Shown here: positions 9,768-18,619 of the stretch, piece after piece
How positions within the stretch are numbered: the stretch's first letter is position 1
Layout: each line of letters opens with the position of its first letter
DNA from: Brevibacillus ruminantium
GTDB lineage: Bacteria > Bacillota > Bacilli > Brevibacillales > Brevibacillaceae
Assembly: GCF_023746555.1 (NCBI RefSeq)
Contig: NZ_CP098755.1
Location: 3,484,501 to 3,548,500, forward strand
DNA length: 64,000 nt
Direction: 5' to 3'
Made by a program: the position numbers and the translations under genes
The notes under the pieces: generated by a model
Told to the model about the DNA's origin: nothing
Database searches by the model: none
The model's input: only the letters and a program-made list of their open reading frames with translations

Positions 9768-10043
9768 ATGCCAAACATTAAATCCGCGATTAAACGCACC
9801 AAGCAAATCGAAAAGCGCCGCGCGCAACGTTCTTCTCAAAAATCTGATCTGCGTACAGCAGTGAAGAACTTCGAGAAAGCGGTTGCCGCTCAAGATGTAG
9901 ATTTGGCGAAATCCACTCTTCTGGTGGCTGTGAAAAAGCTGGACAAGGCCGCTACGAAAGGTCTCATTCATAAAAACGCAGCAAACCGTCAAAAGTCTCG
10001 CTTGATGAAAAAGCTCAACGTACTGTCTGCTCCAGTAGCGTAA
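9768..10043 (+). CDS. rpsT: 30S ribosomal protein S20
   Basis: Small basic primary 16S rRNA-binding protein of 91 residues. The N-terminus [20 protein letters not shown] and the C-terminal [20 protein letters not shown] are diagnostic of bS20. The ATG at 9768 is chosen over the one three codons upstream because AAGGAGGT (9753-9760) lies seven bases away. It is transcribed alone, opposite to gpr and holA, as in Bacillus, and ends at a strong terminator. Confidence 0.98.
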   Translation: MPNIKSAIKRTKQIEKRRAQRSSQKSDLRTAVKNFEKAVAAQDVDLAKSTLLVAVKKLDKAATKGLIHKNAANRQKSRLMKKLNVLSAPVA

Positions 10044-10059
10044 GAAACGTTGACAAATA

Positions 10060-10092
10060 AAAACCCGCGAACATTTCGTTCACGGGTTTTTT
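10060..10092. terminator. Bidirectional rho-independent terminator between rpsT and holA
   Basis: ACCCGCGAAC and GTTCACGGGT pair with one mismatch around ATTTC. The hairpin is followed by a T run on the plus strand and preceded by an A run, so it can serve both convergent genes. Confidence 0.85.
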
Positions 10093-10101
10093 TCTGTCTC
10101 C

Positions 10102-11148
10102 CTAACGGCTTGTTTTCATTCTTTCCTCAAAAACGCGAGACATGAACAGCTCCAGCGCCAGGCGCTTGTCCACCTGTCCGGACTTCATCCGGAAGTCCTC
10201 CTCTGCCAGGATGGCGAGAAGTTTCTTCAGCCCCTCTACCGAAAAGTGGCGGGCCTGGTCCCCGGCCTTTTTCACCGCATAGGGGTGCACCTTCAGCATT
10301 CCGGCAAGCTGCTGTTGCGAGTATCCCCGCGGCGCCCATTGCTTGACATGCAGCAGCATACGGAACTGTCTGGCCATCAGAGCCAGCAGCCGAATCGGCT
10401 CCTCGCCCGTCTGCAGGCAATCATAGAGCATCCGCAGCGCCCGGTCCAGCCTTCCCGAAGTGATGTTTTCAATCAATGCAAACACGTCCTGTTCCAGCGT
10501 CCGTGATGCCAGCTTCTCGATAACTTCATCGGTGATTACTCCGCCCTGGCCTGCGACAAACAAGGCCAGCTTTTCCAGTTCTTTATCCAACAGACGCAGT
10601 TCTCCACCGACCCTCTCGACCAGCTTGGCTGCCTGAGGTCGCTGGATGCTGGCCTGATACCTCTCCGCTTGCCGTTCGATCCACGCATATAACTCCGCGT
10701 CCTTTAACGGCTGAAACTGAATCACTCGCGCTTTTTGCTGCAGGCTTTTGACCAGTTTTTTGCGCTCGTCCAGCTTATCTGCATCGGTGTGCAGTATCAG
10801 TGTAGTAAAGGAGGGCGGTTCCTCCAGATACGTGATCAGGATATTTGGATCTCCGCTCTCCACTTTGGTTTGCGGTTTGCTTCCCGTCAAAAAATAAGCT
10901 TGTCTGGCAATCACCAGCCGATGCTCTCCCAAAAACGGCAGCGTTTCGGTGTCCTGCAAGATCTCAGCGAGCGGGGTTTCCGTACAATCGTAGACACTCA
11001 GGTTGAGATCAGCATAAGCGGGATCGATCATCTCTTTTTTGGCCAGCGCCATAAACTCCCCCGAGAGAAAAGACTCGGGCCCGTACAGTACATAGACAGG
11101 AGCAAATTGTTTTTGTCTGATCTCCCGAATAGCCGAAAGCAGCGGCAT
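10102..11148 (-). CDS. holA: DNA polymerase III subunit delta
   Basis: Subunit of the clamp loader that opens the beta sliding clamp, 348 residues. FAPVYVLYGPESFLSGEFMAL is the typical N-terminal strand-loop of HolA/YqeN, and EQDVFALIENITSGRLDRAL and QFRMLLHVKQWA lie in the C-terminal helical part. GGAGGGAAAAAG precedes the ATG at 11148; the frame extends 63 codons further upstream through a terminator, so that extension is rejected. Neighbours rpsT and comEC are the same as in Bacillus, apart from the sigma/anti-sigma pair inserted before it. Confidence 0.93.
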   Translation of the reverse strand: MPLLSAIREIRQKQFAPVYVLYGPESFLSGEFMALAKKEMIDPAYADLNLSVYDCTETPLAEILQDTETLPFLGEHRLVIARQAYFLTGSKPQTKVESGDPNILITYLEEPPSFTTLILHTDADKLDERKKLVKSLQQKARVIQFQPLKDAELYAWIERQAERYQASIQRPQAAKLVERVGGELRLLDKELEKLALFVAGQGGVITDEVIEKLASRTLEQDVFALIENITSGRLDRALRMLYDCLQTGEEPIRLLALMARQFRMLLHVKQWAPRGYSQQQLAGMLKVHPYAVKKAGDQARHFSVEGLKKLLAILAEEDFRMKSGQVDKRLALELFMSRVFEERMKTSR

Positions 11149-11246
11149 CTTTTTCCCTCCTCTTTCCTGTTCCCGAGTAATTATAGCACAGCCCCGTCCT
11201 CCTTCATTAGAAAAACTTGGCTTATCGTCATTTCCGAATGTATAAC

Positions 11247-11279
11247 GAAAAAACCGCAACCTGTGTTGGTCGCGGTTTT
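11247..11279. terminator. Terminator downstream of the sigma/anti-sigma operon
   Basis: On the minus strand AACCGCGACC and GGTTGCGGTT pair around AACACA and are followed by a T run. It lies about 160 bases after the anti-sigma stop and 100 bases before holA. The 290-base gap around it holds no other gene I can support; yqzM, found here in Bacillus, is not recognisable. Confidence 0.75.
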
Positions 11280-11438
11280 CATCCGTTGGCACCTCTATGT
11301 AAACGTTTGGGAGAAGCCCCGGGATTCCTCCTCCCAAAACGGTAAGCAGGGGGTGCTTGATAATTTACTATACGCACCCTCTACCTGATCGGTGCCAGTA
11401 CGATTGTCATGAATAACAACTCAGGATGAATTTTGTAC

Positions 11439-12359
11439 TCAATCGTTGTCCTGCTGCTGATCTTTCTCTTTCTCTTTCTCTTGTTCTTTTTTCGTTTTTT
11501 CTTCGTCCTTCTGTTTTTCCTTCTCTGCCTTTTCCTGCTTCTTCTCCTGATCCTTCTGCTCTTTTTCCTTTTCCTTCTGCTCTTTCTTCGCATCTTTATC
11601 GAGGACTTCCACGCCAACCGGGAAAGACGGCGTGTGCTCTTGCACTGGCATAACAGGCTTCACAGGAGGCTTCGGTAGATTCGGGTCCGGCTTCGGCGGT
11701 TCGGGAGTCGCCTGATTGGGCGGCGGCGACGGCGTTTTCGTATCGGGTGTTTGGTTCTTCTGCTGCTTTATCGGCTGCTTTGTCTGCCGTTTTGGCGGAT
11801 CTTTCTCCACAACTGGTTCTACGGATTCAGATGAATGATTGCTTGGTGGAGGAGGTGGTGGCCCTACCAATGATGGCGTATCCTCTTCAGGAGGTTCGAT
11901 GACAGCTCCATGCTGGTAATTGTCTTCGTCTGGCTGCGGCTTCAAGTGCCCGCCGATAAACATAACGCCAATCAGCAAACTGGCTGCGACTATACCGCTC
12001 CCAATCCTTGCCGTCCATAGCGCAATACGCTTCCATTTTGGCTGCTCATCGAAAGAGATGATTTTTTCTGTCGATTGTTTCGGCTCCAGCTTTGGCAAGA
12101 TGTGCTGCTGTCCGCTGATGGCGGCAGCCGGCTTCACCTTCTCCGCTTCCAACTGAGGAAGAATGGAGTCGACAATGCTGAACCGTGGTGTTACAGGGGG
12201 AAGCTGCGCTAACTGTGCGGAAACGTTTTTCATGCGGTTGTACATTAACTGCATGCCCGGATCTTTCAGGAGGATGTCGTGAAGCTGCTGTTTTTCAGCC
12301 AGTGAGAGGTCTCCGTCCAGATCCCGCTGCATGTACTCCCATATCTCTTGGTCGGTCAT
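11439..12359 (-). CDS. Probable anti-sigma factor with one membrane segment and a proline- and charge-rich outer tail
   Basis: Protein of 306 residues. Residues 1-60 are a helical cytoplasmic domain (MTDQEIWEYMQRDLDGDLSL) like those of anti-sigma factors, but without the His-Cys-Cys zinc motif. A membrane segment lies near residues 112-136 (IGSGIVAASLLIGVMFIGG). The outside part is Pro-rich (PPPPPP, PSPPPNQATPEPPKPDPNLP) and ends in about 50 residues that are almost only Lys, Glu and Gln. The start codon follows the sigma-factor stop with no gap, implying coupled translation. Function as an anti-sigma factor is inferred from position and topology. The sensed signal is unknown; the tail suggests a wall-spanning or wall-binding region. 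Confidence 0.8.
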   Translation of the reverse strand: MTDQEIWEYMQRDLDGDLSLAEKQQLHDILLKDPGMQLMYNRMKNVSAQLAQLPPVTPRFSIVDSILPQLEAEKVKPAAAISGQQHILPKLEPKQSTEKIISFDEQPKWKRIALWTARIGSGIVAASLLIGVMFIGGHLKPQPDEDNYQHGAVIEPPEEDTPSLVGPPPPPPSNHSSESVEPVVEKDPPKRQTKQPIKQQKNQTPDTKTPSPPPNQATPEPPKPDPNLPKPPVKPVMPVQEHTPSFPVGVEVLDKDAKKEQKEKEKEQKDQEKKQEKAEKEKQKDEEKTKKEQEKEKEKDQQQDND

Positions 12360-12905
12360 CTACCCTATACCCCCTTTCTGGTAGTCGTACAACAGCTCCT
12401 GCAGCTGCTGCCTGGCCCGAAACAAATACGACTTGACCGTGTTTAACGGAAGCTCCAGTATTTCCGCGATCTCCTGATAGGAGAAGTCTTCCAGATATCG
12501 TAAAACGACCACCATGCGGTACTGCTTAGGCAGCTTGTCGATGGCTGTCTTTATATCCTCTGACAAACTGCTGAGTAGGATTTCGTCTTCCACGTTGTTT
12601 CGATCAGGTATGACCAGCTCATGCTCATCAATCGAGACAGTTTCTTTTTTCGCGCGAAATTTATCCATACAAACATTGCTTACGATGCGCTGCACCCAAG
12701 TGGAAAATTTTGCCTTTTCCTGATAAGTGTTTAATTTGCGATAAATTCTGATTAGCGCTTCTTGGGCGGCATCGAGAGCATCCTGTTCATTGCCAAGGAT
12801 GTAAAAGGCGCTACGGTAAACAGAGTTCTCAATTGTTCGAAGGAGCTCAACAAGCGCTTCATGATCCCCGGCTTGCGCTTTCCTGATCAACTCTGCTTCT
12901 TCCAT
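12360..12905 (-). CDS. ECF RNA polymerase sigma factor
   Basis: Extracytoplasmic-function sigma factor of 181 residues that directs RNA polymerase to a small regulon. Region 2 is visible in FYILGNEQDALDAAQEALIRIYRKL and FSTWVQRIVSNVCMDKFRAKK, and region 4 in LPKQYRMVVVLRYLEDFSYQEIAEIL followed by LPLNTVKSYLFRARQQLQEL. There is no region 1.1 or 3. A strong AGGAGGGAGAGGAG precedes the ATG. A promoter-like AACC-N16-CGTC lies just upstream, suggesting autoregulation. It cannot be matched confidently to a named Bacillus ECF factor. It sits between comEC and holA, an unusual place. Confidence 0.92.
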   Translation of the reverse strand: MEEAELIRKAQAGDHEALVELLRTIENSVYRSAFYILGNEQDALDAAQEALIRIYRKLNTYQEKAKFSTWVQRIVSNVCMDKFRAKKETVSIDEHELVIPDRNNVEDEILLSSLSEDIKTAIDKLPKQYRMVVVLRYLEDFSYQEIAEILELPLNTVKSYLFRARQQLQELLYDYQKGGIG

Positions 12906-12925
12906 ATTCTCCTCTCCCTCCTACA

Positions 12926-12949
12926 GACGGGGCGCTTTTCAAAAAGGTT
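12926..12949 (-). promoter_or_regulatory. Candidate ECF-type autoregulatory promoter
   Basis: On the minus strand AACC (12949-12946) and CGTC (12929-12926) are separated by exactly 16 bases, a layout seen at many ECF-dependent promoters. The site falls in the 52-base gap between the comEC stop and the sigma gene. The predicted transcript would have only a short leader containing the ribosome-binding site. Recognition by this sigma factor is inferred. Confidence 0.55.
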
Positions 12950-12957
12950 GCATAAAT

Positions 12958-15348
12958 TTATAGATTGTGTATCTGTGTTTTCCACTGAAACGAGTCTTTA
13001 CGGATTACCAGTGTTACAGCTCCCTGAAGATCGGTTCGATAAATCTCTGCGCCCGTTTCCTGTAATCTTGTGAGTACCGCAAGCGAGGGATGCCCGTAGC
13101 GGTTTTTTTGGCCGACAGAAATGACGGCACATTTCGGCTCGATCGCAGCGAGAAAACCTTCCGTGCTGGAGGTTTTACTGCCGTGATGGGCCACTTTCAA
13201 CACATCAACCGATGCCAGGAGTTCCCCTGAAAGCAGATGATTCTCTCCGCTCTCCTCCAGATCACCGGTGAAAAGAACAGTTTTTCCATACGCAGTAAGG
13301 GCTAGCACTATCGAAGCATCGTTGCCTGTGTGCGCCGAACTTCCGTCGGGATGAAGCCATCTCCACTCCACATCTGGTGCATCCGACCATGAATGCCCAG
13401 GCCTGCCTGTCAAAATTGGAATCTGCCTTTCATCAAAATGGGCGAAAATTTCTTTTTCTTTGTCACGGGGCGGTGAGCCATTGACCATTGCGGCGCCAAT
13501 CGCAAAGCGCGGGATCAAAGCCTCTACTCCGCCAATGTGGTCGTGATCCCCGTGTGTCATCACCACATAGTCGATCCGTTCAATGCCTCGTGCTCGCAGA
13601 AACGGAGCCACGACATCTTTTCCTACTTCAAACGGATCGCGTTTTTCCCTCCACAATTCCCTGTTCGGATATGCGGGCGTCCCACCCGCATCAATTAAGT
13701 ATACCTTTCTTTTACCAATCTCGACAACGATAGAATCCCCTTGCCCCACATCAAGAAAGGTAATCCGGACTTCATCAGCTCCGGTGAAAGGCTGTCTGGC
13801 CAGCACCAGCAAGCCTATCAGGGTGAGTACATACATCCGCTTATCCCTGCTCCGATGATAGCCTACTTTCCACAAGATGGGCAATAGCGACAAAAAGCCA
13901 GCATAGAGGCTCATCCACCACCACGGCGGATGCGGCCAGTAGGAAAAAGGCACATGTGCCGCCTGCAACCGAAACAAGGGGGCATGAAGGTTTTCCAAAG
14001 TCCACGCCACTGTGCTGGCCGGGAGGATGGACAAAGCCGGATGAATTAGACTAAGCAGCAGCGCGATGTACCCTGCTGGCAGCACAACAAGAGAGAGGAT
14101 CGGCACTGCGAGCAGATTGACCAGCCAGGACACGGATGAGGATTGATGAAAGTGGTAGACAAGAAAAGGAAATGATACGCCCTCTGCGGCGATGGTAACA
14201 CTCAAGCTGGCACGCAGCCATCCAGGACCGTATGGAATCCATTGCTGTATGATCGGCACAAAGAGCAGCAAACCCAGTGTAACGGCAAAGGATAGTTGGA
14301 AACCGATATGCCACAGCTGATAGGGATTGGCGATCAGCATGACCATCAAGGCCCATCCCCATAGGTCTTTTCCGTCCAGTTTGCGGGCCATCGTTTGCAA
14401 GAAAAGGCCAAGTCCTCCCATCATTCCTGCACGAACAGCGGAAGCGCTAGCCCCGACGATCAGTACGTAACCTGCAAGCATGGCAATCGTGCAAAAGAGG
14501 GCCATCTTTCTTGGAACACCTATCCGCTCAATCGCCCATAGAAACATCCCGCTTACAAGCGTGACATGCAAGCCGGATATGGCCAACACATGACTCAGTC
14601 CCAGATCTGTATACAGCTCCCTTGTTTCTGGAGTGACTCGGTCCGTAACACCCAGCAGGAGGGAGTTCATGTATCCGGCTACTTCCGAATCGCCAAACAC
14701 GCGCTCTACCCGTTTGGCTGCCTGGCTCTGCCACTTTTGAAACAGGCTGAACATGCCACCCTTCCCCACCTCCTGTTCCAGCTCTCCAAACGCTGCCTCG
14801 GCTGTTACGGCTACACCCTGCCACCGCAAATACTGTGCGTAGTCGAACGCGTGTGGATTGCGAGGACCACTGGGCAATCCCAGATGGAGACGGCCCATGA
14901 GCTGATCACCTGCCAGCCATGTTTCTACGGCGACAGCTTCTGTCTCATCTGAGAGCTTGACCCGCAAGGCAATCCGTTCTGATCGCAGAAGCTCCTGCAT
15001 TGTATCCTTCGTTTCTCCAACAAGCTGTACCCGGAGGAAAAAGCGAGCTGAATCGCCATCCCGCTTAACGGAAGAATCGATGGTACCGATCGCCAGCACG
15101 CTGCGCTCCTCCGCCGCTACCGCAAGCAGACTGGAGCGGTGGGCGGCATCGTATGCATGGAAGTAGAATCCCGCCAGTATTAGAATCAGGGCTGCCCCGA
15201 TTCGCTGTTTTTTCCCTTTCTCGGGAAGCAGCAGACAGCTTGCTGCCAGCAGCCCCAAGCTCAAAAACAGCCAGGCGATATGCAAGTAGGCACCAGCTAA
15301 CACACCTGAGAGCAGTGCAAGGCTTGCCCGAAAAGCTGTCATAATCAT
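12958..15348 (-). CDS. comEC: Competence DNA-uptake channel ComEC/Rec2
   Basis: Polytopic membrane protein of 796 residues thought to carry single-stranded DNA across the membrane during transformation. The N-terminal helices are followed by a soluble OB-like domain, the Competence domain (GLSHVLAISGLHVTLVSG) and the C-terminal metallo-beta-lactamase-like domain with THGDHDHIGG and VLFTGDLEESGE. The conserved VDVLKVAHHGSKTSS motif is also present. ATG codons at 15348 and 15342 are both possible. comEB is not between it and comEA, and comEA itself is on the opposite strand beyond asnB. Confidence 0.95.
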   Translation of the reverse strand: MIMTAFRASLALLSGVLAGAYLHIAWLFLSLGLLAASCLLLPEKGKKQRIGAALILILAGFYFHAYDAAHRSSLLAVAAEERSVLAIGTIDSSVKRDGDSARFFLRVQLVGETKDTMQELLRSERIALRVKLSDETEAVAVETWLAGDQLMGRLHLGLPSGPRNPHAFDYAQYLRWQGVAVTAEAAFGELEQEVGKGGMFSLFQKWQSQAAKRVERVFGDSEVAGYMNSLLLGVTDRVTPETRELYTDLGLSHVLAISGLHVTLVSGMFLWAIERIGVPRKMALFCTIAMLAGYVLIVGASASAVRAGMMGGLGLFLQTMARKLDGKDLWGWALMVMLIANPYQLWHIGFQLSFAVTLGLLLFVPIIQQWIPYGPGWLRASLSVTIAAEGVSFPFLVYHFHQSSSVSWLVNLLAVPILSLVVLPAGYIALLLSLIHPALSILPASTVAWTLENLHAPLFRLQAAHVPFSYWPHPPWWWMSLYAGFLSLLPILWKVGYHRSRDKRMYVLTLIGLLVLARQPFTGADEVRITFLDVGQGDSIVVEIGKRKVYLIDAGGTPAYPNRELWREKRDPFEVGKDVVAPFLRARGIERIDYVVMTHGDHDHIGGVEALIPRFAIGAAMVNGSPPRDKEKEIFAHFDERQIPILTGRPGHSWSDAPDVEWRWLHPDGSSAHTGNDASIVLALTAYGKTVLFTGDLEESGENHLLSGELLASVDVLKVAHHGSKTSSTEGFLAAIEPKCAVISVGQKNRYGHPSLAVLTRLQETGAEIYRTDLQGAVTLVIRKDSFQWKTQIHNL

Positions 15349-15490
15349 CTCCTCCCGCCATTTGCTTATTTGAAGCTACAGTGTACATGCTGAGCTGGGG
15401 ACAAAACTAGCAGAGCAACCTGCTCGTCAAATATATGCAGAAAAAACTCCGCCTCCTGCTCCCCAAGACCTTGTTGGGCAATTGGAAAGA

Positions 15491-15519
15491 TTGATTTGAC
15501 TGCCAATCCGTGATAGAGT
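15491..15519 (+). promoter_or_regulatory. Probable vegetative promoter of asnB
   Basis: TTGATT (15491-15496) and TAGAGT (15514-15519) lie 17 bases apart, about 40 bases upstream of the asnB start. The 210-base gap between divergent comEC and asnB holds nothing else that I can support. Confidence 0.5.
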
Positions 15520-15558
15520 TAGCAAGAGCAATCTGAGTGAGAGGAAGAGTCATTTCAT

Positions 15559-17484
15559 ATGTGTGGAATCGTATCACTCTACAACAAACGTCAAGCGCCC
15601 GTCCAACAGGAGACGATTGGCGCCATGACTCGTGTTATCCTGCACCGCGGTCCGGACGATGACGGATTTCATGTGGAAGACAATATCGCCCTGGGCTTTC
15701 GCCGTCTGAGCATTATTGACGTGGAAGGCGGCCATCAGCCGTTATGCAACGAAACCCGCGACATGTGGATCATCGGTAACGGAGAAATTTACAACTACAA
15801 AGAACTGCAGCAGTGGTTGAAGGAGTGCGGACACGTATTCCATACAGATTCCGATATCGAAACGATTCTGCATCTGTACGAAGAGGTTGGTACAGACGCA
15901 CCCAAGCATCTGCGGGGCATGTTTGGTTTTACTATTTACGATTCACGCAACAAGCGCTTGTTTGGGGCCCGGGATCATTTCGGGATCAAACCCCTCTATT
16001 ATGTAGAAACGAATGACTCCATCGGTATCGCCAGTGAGATCAAGAGCCTGCTGGAGCTGCCTGGCGTCAAACGGGAAGTGAATCCCACTTCTTTTTACCA
16101 TTATTTGACATTCCAATACGTACCTGATCCTGACACTATGTATCAGGGCATTTCCCGAATTCCGCCGGCCCATTTCTTTATCGTTCAGAACGATCAGATT
16201 CACCTGGAACGCTATTGGGACGTGGAATTCAATCCGGATGAGAGCAAGCCTTTCTCCTATTTCGTGGAGGGCACACGCAGCATCATGCTGGAATCCGTAG
16301 ACAAGCATCGCATCAGTGAAGTGCCCCGTGGAGCGTTTTTATCCAGTGGCGTCGACTCCAGCAGCATCGTTGCGATGTTGCGGACCTTCGAGAATGTCAA
16401 AACCTTTTCCGTCGGCTCCGATATCCCTGGCTACAGCGAACTGGACTACGCTCGCAGAACAGCAGCCTATCTGGGGAGCGAACACCATGAACTGGTCGTC
16501 AACGCTCAACGCTACATGGACGAGTTGCCGAGACTGATTTGGCACCAAGATGAACCTGTTGCCGATCCATCGGCGATCCTGCTCTACTTTGTGGCACAAA
16601 TGGCCAGCGAGCACGTCACGGTGGTTCTCTCCGGTGAAGGCGCGGATGAATTTTTCGGGGGCTACAACATCTATCGGGAGCCACACTCCCTGCGCATGTT
16701 TTCCAACATGCCCGGATGGATGAGAAGCTCAGTCCGTTCACTGGCAGAACGTTTGCCTGATCAGGTAAAAGGGAAAAACTTCCTGATTCGCGGCTCCAAA
16801 ACGGTGGAAGAGCGCTTTTTTGGAAATGCATTGATCTTCAGCGAAGAGATGAAATCGAAGGTTGTGACCGAGGATATTTTCCACTCGGAGCATTACCGCA
16901 CCCCGTGGTCTGTCACCGAAGAGATTTACAAGCGGGCACAGGCATACGATGACGTGACAAAAATGCAGTACCTCGATATTCACACTTGGCTGCGCGGCAA
17001 CATTTTGATGAAGGCAGACAAAATGACCATGGCCAATTCGCTGGAGCTGCGCGTCCCCTTCATTGATACCAAGGTCTTTGAATTCGCCGCTACGATCCCG
17101 ACGAAATACAAAATCGCAGCCGGCACAACCAAGCATGTTCTGCGTGAAGCGATGAAGGATCTGCTTCCGCCGGAGATCAAAACCAGAAAGAAACTGGGCT
17201 TCCCGGTTCCTACCCGTTACTGGCTGAAAAATGAGTTTTACAAATGGGCCAAAGAACTGATCTTTGAATCCAATGTCGATCACCTGATCAATAAGGCCTA
17301 TGTCCTATACATGCTCGATGAACACCGCGAGGGCATGGCTGACTACAGCCGGAAAATCTGGACGATTCTCGTCTTCATGCTGTGGCATCAGATTTTCATT
17401 GAACAAAAGCATCAGTTCGGTCCGTATGTAAGTCCCAACGTGGAGGTTCGCCGAAAAAAGGATTCCCTGCAGCAGATCGGCTAA
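15559..17484 (+). CDS. asnB: Asparagine synthetase, glutamine-hydrolysing
   Basis: Makes asparagine from aspartate, ATP and glutamine. Cys2 of MCGIVSLYNKR is the nucleophile of the class II glutaminase domain, with HRGPDDDG and NGEIYNYKELQ in the same domain. The synthetase domain has the PP-loop FLSSGVDSSSIVAML and VVLSGEGADEFFGGYNIYRE. The C-terminus KLGFPVPTRYWLKNEFYKWA is typical. At 641 residues it is closest in length to Bacillus AsnB. GAGAGGAAGAG precedes the ATG. It separates comEC from comEA, where comEB is found in Bacillus. Confidence 0.96.
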   Translation: MCGIVSLYNKRQAPVQQETIGAMTRVILHRGPDDDGFHVEDNIALGFRRLSIIDVEGGHQPLCNETRDMWIIGNGEIYNYKELQQWLKECGHVFHTDSDIETILHLYEEVGTDAPKHLRGMFGFTIYDSRNKRLFGARDHFGIKPLYYVETNDSIGIASEIKSLLELPGVKREVNPTSFYHYLTFQYVPDPDTMYQGISRIPPAHFFIVQNDQIHLERYWDVEFNPDESKPFSYFVEGTRSIMLESVDKHRISEVPRGAFLSSGVDSSSIVAMLRTFENVKTFSVGSDIPGYSELDYARRTAAYLGSEHHELVVNAQRYMDELPRLIWHQDEPVADPSAILLYFVAQMASEHVTVVLSGEGADEFFGGYNIYREPHSLRMFSNMPGWMRSSVRSLAERLPDQVKGKNFLIRGSKTVEERFFGNALIFSEEMKSKVVTEDIFHSEHYRTPWSVTEEIYKRAQAYDDVTKMQYLDIHTWLRGNILMKADKMTMANSLELRVPFIDTKVFEFAATIPTKYKIAAGTTKHVLREAMKDLLPPEIKTRKKLGFPVPTRYWLKNEFYKWAKELIFESNVDHLINKAYVLYMLDEHREGMADYSRKIWTILVFMLWHQIFIEQKHQFGPYVSPNVEVRRKKDSLQQIG

Positions 17485-17577
17485 CAGATGGATGACTGGA
17501 TTGGCATCAAGCTGAATGGATGAACTGCTGCAAATGTAGGGGAAATTACCGCAAACTTCATAAACCTATTGAAATAG

Positions 17578-17613
17578 GCTTCGCTGCGTCGAAAGACAAG
17601 CGGGGCTTTTTTT
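17578..17613 (+). terminator. Terminator of asnB, within the asnB-comEA gap
   Basis: GCTTCGCT and AGCGGGGC form an 8-base stem with two T-G pairs, capped by GTC-GAAA-GAC, and a T7 run follows. A smaller hairpin (CCTAT-TGAA-ATAGG) lies directly before it. The remainder of the 290-base gap shows no gene. Confidence 0.75.
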
Positions 17614-17775
17614 GTGAAAACCCTCTTGATATTTTTATAGTATTTAGATGTGACCGCATGCGATCAACGAAACGGACATGACTTTCTTGTTTTCTATGAA
17701 AATAAATTTGCCGACTCCCTCTATCATTTTGTAGGATGCCCATAAGATCAAAGTAAGCTGCGGGGGTGCCCAGGC

Positions 17776-18555
17776 ATGTTGTTTGACTTGTGGGAACGTT
17801 ATCGGAAATGGATTCTCTCTACTGTTGCCATTCTCTTTGTCGGAATCAGCTTTTGGATCTACTACGCAGGAGGCAAGACTGCACACGCAGGGATTCCTCT
17901 CGCTGAAGCGGCATGGGCTGCTGAAGCGGACAGCACAGATGATAATCCCGGCAGAAAAAGCGCTGACGGTTCCCCTGCTTTGCGCGACGAAGGGAACGCT
18001 TCAGGCAGTAACATCCTGCCTGCAACTGCAGGACCGGATCTACCTCCTCTACCTCCTTCTGACACGCCTTCCCCACCTCCCCTGCTCTATGTAGACGTAA
18101 AAGGAAAGGTAAAGCAGCCTGGGCTGTACACCTTTCCGCAGGGTGCCCGCGTAGCGGATGCCGTGACCAAGGCAGGCGGCGTTTTGCCCGAGGGTGATGT
18201 AGAACGCATCAACCTTGCAGAGCTTTTGACAGACGGGAGTGCAGTCATCATTCCGGAGCGGGGAGCTCGATCAGCTTGCGAGCAGCAGGAGGTTCATTCA
18301 GCCTTGACTGCTCCAGCCTCGCCCATTACAGCGAACGGCCCATCAGCCTCTGGTGAGACGAAGGGCGTCAATCTGAATACTGCTTCGCTAGAAGAGCTGA
18401 TGACGCTGCCGGGCGTAGGTGAAGCCCGGGCGAAAGCAATTCTACAGTACCGGAATGAAAAAGGCGGTTTTCGCTCTTCTGATGAACTCAAAAAAATCAG
18501 CGGGATTGGGGATAAGATGTACGATCGGATGAAGGACCAAGTCCGCGTAAAGTAA
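17776..18555 (+). CDS. comEA: Competence DNA receptor ComEA
   Basis: Membrane-anchored DNA-binding protein that receives transforming DNA and passes it to ComEC. A membrane segment (ILSTVAILFVGISFWIYYAG) lies near residues 13-32, followed by a flexible low-complexity linker. An SLBB-type domain (VDVKGKVKQPGLYTFPQGAR) follows, then the C-terminal helix-hairpin-helix pair (MTLPGVGEARAKAI and ISGIGDKMYDRM). The 259 residues are longer than most ComEA proteins because of the linkers. GGGGGTGCCCAGGC precedes the ATG. It is on the plus strand, opposite to comEC, and is followed by comER. Confidence 0.93.
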   Translation: MLFDLWERYRKWILSTVAILFVGISFWIYYAGGKTAHAGIPLAEAAWAAEADSTDDNPGRKSADGSPALRDEGNASGSNILPATAGPDLPPLPPSDTPSPPPLLYVDVKGKVKQPGLYTFPQGARVADAVTKAGGVLPEGDVERINLAELLTDGSAVIIPERGARSACEQQEVHSALTAPASPITANGPSASGETKGVNLNTASLEELMTLPGVGEARAKAILQYRNEKGGFRSSDELKKISGIGDKMYDRMKDQVRVK

Positions 18556-18619
18556 GGGTATGAACATTCAGGACCACTCATAGAATGGGATGAGAATGAG
18601 TGTAGGGAGGAAAATGATA

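Noticed and set aside
8502-9992. GPR starting at 9992
   Set aside because: This extension would cover rpsT on the opposite strand and does not resemble GPR; a GTG at 9614 with AAAGGAG fits the family.
11381-11617. Arg/Lys-rich frame of 78 codons on the minus strand
   Set aside because: It is a second reading frame of the low-complexity K/E/Q tail of the anti-sigma gene; no start site supports it.
17521-17613. Cyclic-di-GMP riboswitch upstream of comEA
   Set aside because: GCAAAC and a GAAA loop are present, but the GACGCAAAGC core is missing and the structure reads better as the asnB terminator.
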